Source of the DNA: Suilimivivens sp964393865
GTDB taxonomy: Bacteria; Bacillota; Clostridia; Lachnospirales; Lachnospiraceae
NCBI GenBank assembly: GCA_964393865.1
Contig: CAYMUW010000002.1
Span: 1 to 64,000, forward strand
DNA length: 64,000 nt
Direction of reading: 5' to 3'
The notes beneath the pieces were generated by a model. It ran no database searches, was not told the DNA's origin, and saw nothing but the letters and a program-made list of their open reading frames with translations. Below, piece after piece: positions 35,599 through 44,946 of the stretch. The stretch's first letter is position 1; the number at the start of each line of letters is the position of its first letter. Position numbers and translations under genes: made by a program.

Positions 35599-36909
35599 TT
35601 ATAAGTCGTACTTCTGCTTATCGTGCACACTGATATCATGCCCGATTTGTACCTCAATCAGCTTAATCTCCGCATCTGCTAAAATGGTGTGCTTGCAGCC
35701 AACGGGAAGCTCTATCACGTCTCCCGCCTTTACCGGCTGTTCAATGCCATCCACAATGGTCCTTCCCTTTCCGGAAATCACTGTCCACACCTCCCGCCTT
35801 CTTTCATGGCTGTGATAATTCATGCTTCTTCCGGCATTTAAGGTCACCTTGATCGTCATGCTCTCATCCTCTATATCAATTACCCGAAAGCTTCCCCAGG
35901 ATTTTTCCGCAAACATAATCTGCTGATCAATACTGTCCACATAAGGCTTAATATAGCTGGACTGCTCCTTGTCTGAAACCAGTATCCCTTCCGGGCTGGC
36001 TGAGACAACCACATCCTTAAGTCCCATGCATAAAACCGGAACATCCAGTTCATTAATCACATGAACGTTTTCACAGCTCTCATTAAACAGAACCTTTCCC
36101 ACGTTGGGCTCTTCCATTGCCTCCGTAAGCGTATTCCACGTACCAAGATCTTTCCATTGGCCGGCAAACCGCATCACCTGAATATTCTTTTCCTTTTCCA
36201 CTACGGCATAGTCAAAACTGATCTTCTCCAGCGTATGATATTTGGCATATAAATCCCAATAATCCGAAAAATCTATGAACGCATGAGCCTTTTCAAGCAG
36301 ATATTTTAACTGAAAGGCAAAAACTCCGCCATTCCACAATGCTCCCTGGGCCAGATATTCCCTGGCGGTTTTCAGATCCGGCTTTTCCTTAAAGGTTCTC
36401 ACCCTGCTTACCCGGGCTCCATCCTCCGGAATCACATATCCATATTTTTCACTGGGATAGGTAGGCTCTATTCCCATCAGCACCAGATTGGACTTTCCTT
36501 CCCGGGCAATCTGTCCAAGCTTTTCAATCGCTTCAAAATAATCCGTTTCCACAAAAGGGTCCACCGGACAGATCACTGCCACCTCATCCTGGGAAACCTT
36601 TTTTACATCATTCAGCCATGCTGATACCAGTGCAATAGCAGGAAACGTATCCCGTCTGCACGGCTCCACACATATTCCCACCGAGGAGCCAAGCTGATTA
36701 TAAAGCGCCGAAACCTGAGTTTTGGAGGTTGCTATTGTAACGGATGCTTTGGTATCCACGCTACGGATCTGGCGATATACCCGCTGCACCATGGACTCAT
36801 ATTCCCCATCCCCGGTCTTAAAAATTTTGATAAACTGTTTTGAACGGACATCATTAGACAAGGGCCAAAGCCTCTTTCCCGAACCGCCGGACAATAATAC
36901 AATATTCAT
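35599..36909 (-). CDS. Mannose-1-phosphate guanylyltransferase with cupin domain
   Basis: An N-terminal nucleotidyltransferase domain (MNIVLLSGGSGKRLWPLSN) makes GDP-mannose. The C-terminal cupin (NYHSHERRREVWTVISGKG) is the type-II mannose-6-phosphate isomerase-like domain. I start at 36909 behind AGGAGA because the nucleotide-binding loop begins there. GDP-mannose feeds surface glycans, but no glycan cluster is adjacent. The domain order matches ManC/CpsB-type enzymes. Confidence 0.9.
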   Translation of the reverse strand: MNIVLLSGGSGKRLWPLSNDVRSKQFIKIFKTGDGEYESMVQRVYRQIRSVDTKASVTIATSKTQVSALYNQLGSSVGICVEPCRRDTFPAIALVSAWLNDVKKVSQDEVAVICPVDPFVETDYFEAIEKLGQIAREGKSNLVLMGIEPTYPSEKYGYVIPEDGARVSRVRTFKEKPDLKTAREYLAQGALWNGGVFAFQLKYLLEKAHAFIDFSDYWDLYAKYHTLEKISFDYAVVEKEKNIQVMRFAGQWKDLGTWNTLTEAMEEPNVGKVLFNESCENVHVINELDVPVLCMGLKDVVVSASPEGILVSDKEQSSYIKPYVDSIDQQIMFAEKSWGSFRVIDIEDESMTIKVTLNAGRSMNYHSHERRREVWTVISGKGRTIVDGIEQPVKAGDVIELPVGCKHTILADAEIKLIEVQIGHDISVHDKQKYDL

Positions 36910-36987
36910 TCTGTTAAAATCTCCTGTTCCCACCATGCCACATCGACCATATGAGAATATTATAGTCGAAGCAGCCCGGTTATTCAA

Positions 36988-37506
36988 TTAAGTTCTGTTT
37001 TTGTCTTTCTCTTTTGTCGCAGACCTTCTGCGCCCGCACAGCTTCCTGACATGCTGCCATAATATGCTCAGCAGCAATCCAAAGATAAAACCCGCAAAAT
37101 CAATCCACACATCCGAAACGGAACTGTCTCTTCCGATTGAAAACAGCTGAATCGTCTCATCAATCAGGGCCGTCAAAAGCCCTGTCAGTAATCCCGTGCA
37201 GATGTGCCGGCGCACAGGAAGCTCATATGCCCATAGCACTAATACCGCCAATATCCCTTCCAACGCATACTCTGCAAAATGGGCTGCCTTGCGAATGCTG
37301 CGCTCGTAAATAAGTATTTTTCCCCCGGAGGACAGCCAATCATTCACCGCTTTTGTAATCCGTTCGCTGCGCACACTGGATAAGGCCGCCGTTTCCATGG
37401 AATTATGCCAGATATAAGCCGCCCACAAGACAAATAAGGCAGTAACCACAAACCGCTTCCAATAAACCGATCTTCTGTTTTTGATTGCTCTATCTGAACT
37501 GTTCAT
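36988..37506 (-). CDS. VanZ-like membrane protein
   Basis: A 172-residue protein with about four membrane helices and the VanZ core RSIRKAAHFAEYALEGILAV and LTALIDETIQLFSIGRDSSVSDVWIDFAG. VanZ-like proteins lower teicoplanin susceptibility in enterococci, but most genomic homologues have no known role, and no vanA-type genes are nearby. It is the first gene before the GDP-mannose gene. Confidence 0.86.
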   Translation of the reverse strand: MNSSDRAIKNRRSVYWKRFVVTALFVLWAAYIWHNSMETAALSSVRSERITKAVNDWLSSGGKILIYERSIRKAAHFAEYALEGILAVLVLWAYELPVRRHICTGLLTGLLTALIDETIQLFSIGRDSSVSDVWIDFAGFIFGLLLSILWQHVRKLCGRRRSATKEKDKNRT

Positions 37507-37568
37507 AATTACCTCTGGGAAAAGCTGCCTGTAAAAGGATAAAATAACTGTTAGAAAATTATCGTTTT

Positions 37569-37598
37569 ATTTTAACCGCTTTTATTTATATACGTCAA
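37569..37598 (-). promoter_or_regulatory. SigA promoter of the vanZ-like gene
   Basis: TTGACG (37598-37593), 18 bases, TAAAAT (37574-37569) on the minus strand, just after the sugar-ABC operon terminator. Confidence 0.6.
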
Positions 37599-37604
37599 GC
37601 ATAT

Positions 37605-37644
37605 AGTAAAATCCCGAAGGACACAAGGTTGGTCCCTCGGGATT
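37605..37644 (-). terminator. Intrinsic terminator of the sugar ABC operon
   Basis: A 13-bp stem (37610-37622 with 37632-37644, one imperfect pair) with a 9-base loop is followed by TTTT on the minus strand, 38 bases after the permease stop. Confidence 0.8.
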
Positions 37645-37681
37645 GCATTTTCTCTATTGCTTTTATGTTTCTCTTATCATC

Positions 37682-38572
37682 TTATTCCTTCACGCCGCCG
37701 ATGGTAAGACCTGCCACAAAGTATCTCTGCAGGAAAGGATAGAGACAAACGATGGGAAGCATAGTGACAATGGTTGCCGCCGCTCTTATGGAGGTAGGCG
37801 TAATTGCATTGCCGCTTACGGTTTTCATGCTGTCTGCACTGCCGCTTTGCTGCATAACTGAGGACAACAGCTTCATCAACTCATATTGCAGTGTGGTATA
37901 CTCGCTCTTCATACGATTATACAGCATGGCGTCAAACCATGAGTTCCACTGTCCCACTGCCACAAACAATGCAACGGTTGCGTATACCGGCTTACATAAG
38001 GGTGAGATAATCCTTGTAAAAATTGTCATATATCCCGCACCATCCAACTGGGCTGATTCTTCCAGTGAATCCGGCAGTCCCTGCATGTAGGTTCTTAAAA
38101 CCAGCATATTAAAGGCACTGACTGCTCCCGGAACAACATACACCCAAAAGGTATTGGTCAGATGCAGATTTCTGTACAACAGGAATACAGGGATCATACC
38201 GCCGTTTACATACATGGTTATTACCCAGAAAAGTGACAGCTGGGATTTAAACAGAAAGCGCTTGCGGCTGACAATAAAGGCCAAAAGTGCATTGGCTGCC
38301 AGGGAAATCACTGTACCCAGTATTGTTCTCATTACGGAAATATATGCACCTGTCAGCATATTCTGTTTATGTATTACGGTTGCATAGTTTTTCCATGTAA
38401 ATTTTCTCGGGATGAGATAAATGCCTCCGCGGATTGCGTCAATACCGTCATTAAAGGAGATTGCCAGAGTATTTAATACCGGATATAGGGTAATTACCAC
38501 AAAGGCGATCATGAACAGGGTATTGCATACTACAAATATTTTATCTGCTAAAGATGTCTTTTTCCTTTTCAT
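37682..38572 (-). CDS. Carbohydrate ABC transporter permease (LplC/YtcP type)
   Basis: An inner-membrane permease with six predicted helices and the EAA-type loop EESAQLDGAGYMTIFTRII that contacts the ATPase. It is the second permease of a CUT1 importer, paired with the upstream LplB-like gene (11-base gap). No ATPase gene is present, so a shared MsmK-type ATPase is expected. GGAGGTGAGGGC precedes the ATG. Confidence 0.92.
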   Translation of the reverse strand: MKRKKTSLADKIFVVCNTLFMIAFVVITLYPVLNTLAISFNDGIDAIRGGIYLIPRKFTWKNYATVIHKQNMLTGAYISVMRTILGTVISLAANALLAFIVSRKRFLFKSQLSLFWVITMYVNGGMIPVFLLYRNLHLTNTFWVYVVPGAVSAFNMLVLRTYMQGLPDSLEESAQLDGAGYMTIFTRIISPLCKPVYATVALFVAVGQWNSWFDAMLYNRMKSEYTTLQYELMKLLSSVMQQSGSADSMKTVSGNAITPTSIRAAATIVTMLPIVCLYPFLQRYFVAGLTIGGVKE

Positions 38573-38583
38573 GCCCTCACCTC

Positions 38584-39525
38584 CTAGAACAACCGCTCTT
38601 CGCCGGTGCGTTTTGCCAGCTGATTTGCAAGTACAATCAATACAATCGATACCACACTCTTAAAGATACCTGCTGCCGTACCAAGGGAATAATCATTCTG
38701 ACTGATGCCCCATGTCAAAACATAGATATCAATGGTTTCGGAAACGCTCTTCACAAGTCCGTTTCCTAACAAATATTGAACCTCAAATCCTGCATTAAGT
38801 ACATTACCGATATTCATGAGCAGTAAGATCATGATAGTAGGCCGGATACCCGGCAGCGTAATGTATTTAATTTTGGCCCATCTGCCTGCGCCGTCGATGG
38901 CTGCTGCCTCATAAAGGCAGGGATCAATAGAGGTGATGGCTGCCAGATAAATAATGGCATTCCATCCCGTTTCTTTCCACACATTGGCGAAGGCAACAAT
39001 GAGCCAGAAATAGGAAGGATGGGCAAAAAAGTTAATTGTCTGATCTATGATATGCAGTTTCAGAAGCACCTCGTTCACGATACCTGAAGTTGACAAAGCA
39101 TCATGCAAAATACCCGTAACAATAATCCACGAAAGAAAGTGGGGTAGATACGAAATGGTCTGAACTGTCTTTTTCCCGATTTTTGAACGAATTTCATTCA
39201 GTAAAATTGCAAATAAAATCGCCATTACAAAGGTGGCAATCAGATTAATAACTCCCATTGCCAACGTATTTCTGATGACCTTTAAAAAGGTTGCGTCGGA
39301 AAACAGAAATTTAAATTTATCCAAGCCTACAAACTTTGAATGCAAAAGACCGTCTTTCGGCTTATAATTCTGGAATGCCATAATCCATCCGCCAAGAGGC
39401 AGATAATAGAATACGACTCCATATATTACAAATACAGCCGCCCAAAACAGGAGAAACTTTTGACGCTTCACTTCTTTCCATGTAATTTTCATGGCCGGTG
39501 CCTGATTTTTGGTTTTGCGAGCCAT
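38584..39525 (-). CDS. Carbohydrate ABC transporter permease (LplB type)
   Basis: An integral membrane permease of the LplB/YtrF group often annotated for aldouronate or oligosaccharide uptake. Six helices are visible, and the EAA loop is LYEAAAIDGAGRWAKIKYIT. I start at 39525 behind GGAGGGAAG (313 residues). It follows the binding-protein gene after a hairpin-bearing spacer. Confidence 0.92.
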   Translation of the reverse strand: MARKTKNQAPAMKITWKEVKRQKFLLFWAAVFVIYGVVFYYLPLGGWIMAFQNYKPKDGLLHSKFVGLDKFKFLFSDATFLKVIRNTLAMGVINLIATFVMAILFAILLNEIRSKIGKKTVQTISYLPHFLSWIIVTGILHDALSTSGIVNEVLLKLHIIDQTINFFAHPSYFWLIVAFANVWKETGWNAIIYLAAITSIDPCLYEAAAIDGAGRWAKIKYITLPGIRPTIMILLLMNIGNVLNAGFEVQYLLGNGLVKSVSETIDIYVLTWGISQNDYSLGTAAGIFKSVVSIVLIVLANQLAKRTGEERLF

Positions 39526-39552
39526 ATCTTCCCTCCTTCTGATATAAAGGCA

Positions 39553-39580
39553 GCCACAGTTACCTGCCGGCAACCGTGGC
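39553..39580 (-). promoter_or_regulatory. Intercistronic hairpin between binding protein and permeases
   Basis: GCCACGGTTGCC pairs with GGTAACTGTGGC (12 bp, two G-T pairs) around a 4-base loop, with no T tract. A stable stem here is the usual means of keeping binding-protein mRNA more abundant than permease mRNA. Confidence 0.6.
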
Positions 39581-39611
39581 CGCCCCATTATTTCCTTATC
39601 AAACTATCCTT

Positions 39612-41354
39612 TTACTGTGCTGCAGCTGCTCTTCTGTCCAGCTCTTCCTGCATTTCATCCAAAAATGCCTGAGGATCTGTTGCCTCATAAGCGCTCATAT
39701 ACTGATCCCATGTGGACTGGAAATCGGAAGCCATAACTACCTTAGGCAGCCATTCATGCTTTACCTCACCCATCTTTGTCCATGACACACCACCAGGTGT
39801 TTCTGTTGTCATAGAGTTACTGAAGGAATACATCGGATACCAGGAACCAACCTCTACCTTTGCGGAACCCAGCATTTCTACATATGTAGTTACACCATAT
39901 GCATTGAAGCAGTTTACAAGAGGCTCAGCCAATCCGTTCATGAATTCGGAGGGCTGTTCGTCAGGTGTCATTGCATTCTTGCCATCCTTACTTGTTCCAA
40001 GCCACTGAGGAAAATAAGAATAAGAACAAAGGTGAGATGCCTTATATTCTGTATCAGCTGCGTTTACTCTCATCTCGTCGGTTCTGTAATATAAACCGTT
40101 TTCGTCTACTTCATAGTCAACGCCTTCCACACCCCAGAAACGGAGATCATGGATTTCCTGATCCAGACAGTCGCTTAAGAACTTAAATGCTGCATCAATA
40201 TCACTGCAGCTTGTGGTAACTGCAATACCTGAAGAGTTGTTCAGTGTATCACCATAAGAATGCCACTGATTTTCCATTCCCTCCTCAATGGTAAGGCCAA
40301 AAGGAACATAGTTGCAGCCCTTAGCATCAAGTCCCTGCTGCTTGAATACATCGTTTACTGTATAAGCAAAATCCCACCACTGATCGCACATGCCAAGCAC
40401 ACGGCCTGTAGAAAGCTTTGCAATATACTCATCATAGGTCTGTGTTGCAAACTCGGAATCGATCATACCCTTCTGGTATTCCTCGTTAAGCTTCTGAAAA
40501 TACTGTACTGCAGTATCTGTGGTGTTGTAATCAACAATCTTCATATTGTCAATGTCAACGATTACAGAACCGTCATTGGGATATCCGTCAAGGAACTGCG
40601 GTGCATTTTCAATACAGAAATATCTCCAATCCTCACAAAGAATGGTGTAAGGAATGTTTTCTGTTCCATCCTCCATGGTAGGATTTGCAGCCACATAATC
40701 CTCCAGAAGCTGGAAGTACTGATCCAGTGTCTTGATTTCAGGGTATCCTGCCCACTCAAGAACTCTTACCTGAATCCAGAAAGCCTCATCATTGTGAGTT
40801 GTTGTCTTATCCTCTCCATACTTGTTCTGGAATACGTTAGCCCAGTAAATATGGCCGTCATCCATACGGAATTTATCCCACTCTTCATCACTGTACATTT
40901 CTTTGATATTAGGATATTTTTCAATATAATCATCCCACGCAACCAATGCGCCTGCATCATAGAGGGCCTTCATTGCTTCTCCTCCGTTGATAAAATCAGG
41001 GTATTCGCCACCTGCGATAATCGTACCGATTGCTTCTGCATCTGTCTGACCGGTGAGCCATGTTTCCTTTACTCTGACACCGGTTTTCTTTGCAATAATT
41101 TCCTGAACCTCATTGCCGTCATTGATCTCGGAACCGGGCATTGCAACAAAGCAGGTAAAATCAATGATTTCATCATCTGAATATTCTGTTTTTGCTTCCT
41201 CTGTAGAAGCTTCATCCCCGCTTTCTGCGCCTGTCGTTGAATCTGTCTGCGATGTTGTGCTTCCACCGTTATTGTCGGAACTGCCACAGCCTGTGAGTAA
41301 GGATGCTGTCATAACAACACCCATAAGTAATGCTGCCAATTTTTTTAATTTCAT
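39612..41354 (-). CDS. Extracellular solute-binding lipoprotein (LplA type)
   Basis: The substrate-binding component of the CUT1 importer. The signal peptide ends in the LLTGCGSS lipobox, followed by a Ser/Thr/Glu linker and a large family-1 binding domain (580 residues). Large LplA-like proteins usually bind oligosaccharides. The neighbouring GH8 enzyme points to xylo-oligosaccharides or aldouronates; this is inference. I choose the second of two adjacent ATGs, six bases after GGGAGG. Confidence 0.93.
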   Translation of the reverse strand: MKLKKLAALLMGVVMTASLLTGCGSSDNNGGSTTSQTDSTTGAESGDEASTEEAKTEYSDDEIIDFTCFVAMPGSEINDGNEVQEIIAKKTGVRVKETWLTGQTDAEAIGTIIAGGEYPDFINGGEAMKALYDAGALVAWDDYIEKYPNIKEMYSDEEWDKFRMDDGHIYWANVFQNKYGEDKTTTHNDEAFWIQVRVLEWAGYPEIKTLDQYFQLLEDYVAANPTMEDGTENIPYTILCEDWRYFCIENAPQFLDGYPNDGSVIVDIDNMKIVDYNTTDTAVQYFQKLNEEYQKGMIDSEFATQTYDEYIAKLSTGRVLGMCDQWWDFAYTVNDVFKQQGLDAKGCNYVPFGLTIEEGMENQWHSYGDTLNNSSGIAVTTSCSDIDAAFKFLSDCLDQEIHDLRFWGVEGVDYEVDENGLYYRTDEMRVNAADTEYKASHLCSYSYFPQWLGTSKDGKNAMTPDEQPSEFMNGLAEPLVNCFNAYGVTTYVEMLGSAKVEVGSWYPMYSFSNSMTTETPGGVSWTKMGEVKHEWLPKVVMASDFQSTWDQYMSAYEATDPQAFLDEMQEELDRRAAAAQ

Positions 41355-41416
41355 CATTAACCTCCCTTTTCTGAATATGATAATAAATTTCACTGCCATG
41401 TTCGGCATCTAAATTA

Positions 41417-41444
41417 ATTTTATATTTTTTTAACAATTCTACAA
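41417..41444 (-). promoter_or_regulatory. SigA-type promoter of the binding-protein operon
   Basis: TTGTAG (41444-41439), 16 bases, TAAAAT (41422-41417) on the minus strand, just after the regulator's terminator. This is where the YesN-like regulator would be expected to act. I saw no clear direct repeats or cre site. Confidence 0.45.
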
Positions 41445-41459
41445 CCGGAGGAACTTTAG

Positions 41460-41504
41460 AAAAAAACCGGAGAAACTCTAGTTTTTTATTAAGAGTTTCT
41501 CCGG
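41460..41504 (-). terminator. Intrinsic terminator after the response regulator
   Basis: A perfect 13-bp stem (41467-41479 with 41492-41504) is followed by seven T residues on the minus strand. It separates the regulatory genes from the transport operon. Confidence 0.9.
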
Positions 41505-41516
41505 CTTTATTCCCGG

Positions 41517-43115
41517 TTATATATTTCCGCTGTTTTTGCGGTATCTGGAGGGCGTACATCCCTTTATTTCAATGAACTTATTGATAAAGTAATCGGTATC
41601 GTGGTACCCTACATCCTCTGCGATCTGACTGATTTTTTTATCTGTTTTCAACAAAAGCATAGCGGCTTCATCCATTCGGAAATTGCTTAAATAATCCTTA
41701 AAGGACTGGCCGTAACGCTTCCGGAACATCTGTCCGAGATAGGAGCTGTTCACATAGTATTTCTGGCTTAGCTCCCGAAGCGTCAGGTTTTCCGCATAAT
41801 GCTCCCGAACCTCCTTTTCAATCTCCTGAAGAACGCCTCTGGATACATTTTTTCTCAACTGGATCAGATACTCGGCATACTCCCAGGCAAACTTCCTAAG
41901 GTGCATTCTGCTGCCTCTGACAATTCCCGTTTCGGAAACATTCTCGCTGATGTAGCGCATAACCTCCTGCTGATTTACCGTCTCATCCTGCTCTACCGCC
42001 AGATGAATCAACTGAAAGAGAAGATAATTGGTATTCATGGTGACCATTTCTCCGGTCATTCCCGTATTTTCCATTTCTTTAAACCAGTCATCCACACTGC
42101 TGCCAATCTCTGCCCTGTCATTCTGCTCTACCGCTCTGATCAGCCGGTCAAGCGTCTGTTTACACAAAAGTACCTTTGACTGATTTACATGTACTTCCTT
42201 CTCATAATAATAAATACTTTTAGAGCTTCTAAAGCTCCTAAAGGAGCGGAGCACACAGGCGGAGGAGTAAGAAATAGAAACCTTGGATATATCATCCACA
42301 CGCTTTCCCACCAGAAGAACTATAGGCACATTTAACCCCCCCATATTTGTATTTTTGTGCAATTCCTCCAAAAAGCTCTCGGTGTCCATCCCTCTTTCCT
42401 TTGCCATATAATCACAATACACAAAGCCGATCTCGTAATCCTCTTCAAAACCAATAAGATCCTTTATGCAGTGCTCATGATCTGATCCCAGAAAATGCAG
42501 GCAGTTTCCAAACAGTCTGTTCCTCATATTTCTAAGCTCATCATCCGACATTTCTTCAAGCATTGATATGTTGTCAAAGCTGATATGTATATAGCACACG
42601 CCTTCCGAAAGCTTCAGTCTCTCCTTTAAATACTCCAAATGAGAAGCTTCATATTTGCCACGCAGAAGAGGAACTAAATTTTGAGCCAGATAAGCTCTTT
42701 TCATCTTCCGGTTATCCTCTTCGTTTTTGACAACAATCTCCTTTTGCTTCAGGACACGCTGCAAAAGCTCTACAAGAACCTCTCTCTGCACCGGCTTTAA
42801 AATATAATCCATGCAGGAGTAGTGAATTGCCTTTTGCGCATATCGAAAGTCATTGTGTCCGCTCAAAATAATAAAGTATGCATCGGATATTTCATTTTCC
42901 CTGATGGTCTGCAGAAGCTCTAGCCCTGTCATTACAGGCATTCTGATGTCTGCAATAATAAGATCCACCTTGTTTTCCTTCAAATATTCCAGTGCTTCCC
43001 TTCCGTCAGATGCGGTTTTTGCAATTTCAAATCCCTCTGCTTCCCAGTCTACAAGCACTGTCAGTCCCTGCAGAATAAAAGGCTCATCATCTACCAGTAA
43101 TACCTTCAGTTTCAC
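41517..43115 (-). CDS. YesN-like AraC-family response regulator
   Basis: A receiver domain (VDDEP near the N-terminus, phosphoacceptor Asp about residue 56 in IIADIRMPVMTG) is followed by a middle region of about 290 residues and a C-terminal AraC double helix-turn-helix. The latter has NSSYLGQMFRKRYGQSFKDY and VGYHDTDYFINKFIEIKGCTP. It pairs with the adjacent histidine kinase. The likely target is the LplABC-like operon directly downstream. The start is a GTG behind GATGAGG. Confidence 0.93.
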   Translation of the reverse strand: MKLKVLLVDDEPFILQGLTVLVDWEAEGFEIAKTASDGREALEYLKENKVDLIIADIRMPVMTGLELLQTIRENEISDAYFIILSGHNDFRYAQKAIHYSCMDYILKPVQREVLVELLQRVLKQKEIVVKNEEDNRKMKRAYLAQNLVPLLRGKYEASHLEYLKERLKLSEGVCYIHISFDNISMLEEMSDDELRNMRNRLFGNCLHFLGSDHEHCIKDLIGFEEDYEIGFVYCDYMAKERGMDTESFLEELHKNTNMGGLNVPIVLLVGKRVDDISKVSISYSSACVLRSFRSFRSSKSIYYYEKEVHVNQSKVLLCKQTLDRLIRAVEQNDRAEIGSSVDDWFKEMENTGMTGEMVTMNTNYLLFQLIHLAVEQDETVNQQEVMRYISENVSETGIVRGSRMHLRKFAWEYAEYLIQLRKNVSRGVLQEIEKEVREHYAENLTLRELSQKYYVNSSYLGQMFRKRYGQSFKDYLSNFRMDEAAMLLLKTDKKISQIAEDVGYHDTDYFINKFIEIKGCTPSRYRKNSGNI

Positions 43116-43130
43116 AACCTCATCCCTTCC

Positions 43131-44903
43131 TTATCCATGGTTAAGCTCCTCAATGGGTATCCTGATGGTTATGCAGGTTCCCACTCCCCGCTCGCTTTCC
43201 AGCTCAAATTCAGCCTTTCCATCCGTAATCATTCTAAGCCGCAGACAGGCATTTACGATTCCCACATGTTCATTTTCCTTTACTTCATCGATACTGCAGA
43301 CACCCATCCTGCCTCTTAGCTCTTCCACCTGTATTTCGTCCATTCCTTCGCCCGTATCCTCTACCTCCAGATACAGCCAGCCTTCCTTTTTCCATGCTCT
43401 TACATCAATCCAGCATGGCGCCGCCTTATTTTCCACGCCATGAACGCAGGCATTTTCCACAAAGGTAACTAAGGTAAGTCTGGGAAGACAATAATCCTCA
43501 CATTCCGGAGCTACCGTAATCTGATAGGACAATCTGTCTCCAAACCGGTATTTCTGTAAATCCAAATAGGCACTTATAAATTTCAGTTCTTCCTTAATAG
43601 ATACCAGATCATCCGACCAGTCCACATTCTGCCGCTCTAAAATGGCAAGACGTTCTATCATCCCTGCAGTCTCATCCTCATTTTTCAGAATACTGTGCAT
43701 TCTGATGCTTTCCAATACGTTAAAAAGAAAATGGGGGTTGATTTGGCTGTGCAGTGCCAAAAGCTCTGCGTTCTGTCTGGCAATATCTATTTCCTGTCTT
43801 TCCAGGCGATCCTTATACACGGTTTTAATCAGTTCCTGAGACCGCCTCACCATCCGGTTATAATTTCTCATCAGGCTTCCGATTTCATCCTGCCCCCGGA
43901 TATTCTCAATCTCCTTTAAGCTTTCCGCCTCCACCTCGTCAAAGGCCTGACTAAGCTCCCGCAATCTGCTGGTAAAGGAGTTATTGATAATATAGGTCAG
44001 CAGCCACGGCAGCAGAATATTTACGGCAAGCATAAACAAGATCAGCGGAAAATGCTGCCAAATCTGGACCATGATGGTGTTGGGCGATTTCATCACTAAA
44101 ATGCGGAAATCCTCTCCGTAAATACTCCAATCCATCTCATAGCCGATCTTTTCCCTGCCTGTCAGATATTCATAGTCCTGTGTAAAGCTGTTATGTCCGT
44201 CATTGGAAAAAAGAATCATATCTCCTATGCATACATACACCGGCATTCCATAATTCATATTGGTAAGCTTTCTTACCAGATTGCTGTAGTCCAAATCCAG
44301 CCTTACCAGCTTTTCACGGTCTGAGTCCTTATAATAATTCAGCCTTCTCACCAGTGAAATCTTTCGTTTAATGCTGGTTACGGGATCATTGTTTCCCACA
44401 TAGTAAAAATGAAGTATCATGTCCTGCCCGGATGCATTAAGCTTTTCATACCATTCCTCTCCCGCTGCTGAAGACAACCGGTAAAAATGTCCGCCGTTTA
44501 CAATGGTCTCGTTATCCGCATACATGACCATGTTTACGGTTCCGGAGCCATAGATGGGCTCATAAAAGGAATCGCTCATCAATCCCTGACTTGCCTCAAA
44601 GAAATCATAACCGGAAGCATATTCCTGATTCAGGAATTCATTGACCTTTCTGCTCACATAAATATATTTGCTCCTGCTAACCGCTCCTTCAATCGTAGAG
44701 GACATATCAAACTGCACGGCACTGGCAATGCTTTCCATCTGAAGGCTCTGCTCCCGCTTTTCCGCCTGCAGAAGAATAGTCAAAATAACGCTGTCTGTCA
44801 CAAACAAAGGGAGCAGCACACAGAAGACATAAAGAATCATCAGTTTCTTTTTGACGTTATAATTATTCATTTTTTCCTGAACCAGATTCCAAAGTCTTCT
44901 CAT
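43131..44903 (-). CDS. YesM-like sensor histidine kinase
   Basis: A membrane kinase of the 5TM-less YesM group. An N-terminal membrane helix (about 20-42), an extracellular sensor of about 230 residues, a second helix (about 280-305), HAMP, a His_kinase domain with LHSQINPHFLFNVLESIR (phospho-His) and a C-terminal ATPase domain (ENACVHGVENK, DTGEGM) are in order. It lies 15 bases before the regulator gene and probably senses an extracellular oligosaccharide, directly or through the binding protein. Confidence 0.93.
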   Translation of the reverse strand: MRRLWNLVQEKMNNYNVKKKLMILYVFCVLLPLFVTDSVILTILLQAEKREQSLQMESIASAVQFDMSSTIEGAVSRSKYIYVSRKVNEFLNQEYASGYDFFEASQGLMSDSFYEPIYGSGTVNMVMYADNETIVNGGHFYRLSSAAGEEWYEKLNASGQDMILHFYYVGNNDPVTSIKRKISLVRRLNYYKDSDREKLVRLDLDYSNLVRKLTNMNYGMPVYVCIGDMILFSNDGHNSFTQDYEYLTGREKIGYEMDWSIYGEDFRILVMKSPNTIMVQIWQHFPLILFMLAVNILLPWLLTYIINNSFTSRLRELSQAFDEVEAESLKEIENIRGQDEIGSLMRNYNRMVRRSQELIKTVYKDRLERQEIDIARQNAELLALHSQINPHFLFNVLESIRMHSILKNEDETAGMIERLAILERQNVDWSDDLVSIKEELKFISAYLDLQKYRFGDRLSYQITVAPECEDYCLPRLTLVTFVENACVHGVENKAAPCWIDVRAWKKEGWLYLEVEDTGEGMDEIQVEELRGRMGVCSIDEVKENEHVGIVNACLRLRMITDGKAEFELESERGVGTCITIRIPIEELNHG

Positions 44904-44946
44904 GCTTATCCCCTATTGTCATTTCCTCCGCGCATCTGATGCCGGA

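Noticed and set aside
41269..41559. Minus-strand 96-codon frame between the response regulator and the binding-protein gene
   Set aside because: It spans a strong terminator and the promoter region and overlaps the binding-protein signal peptide out of frame.
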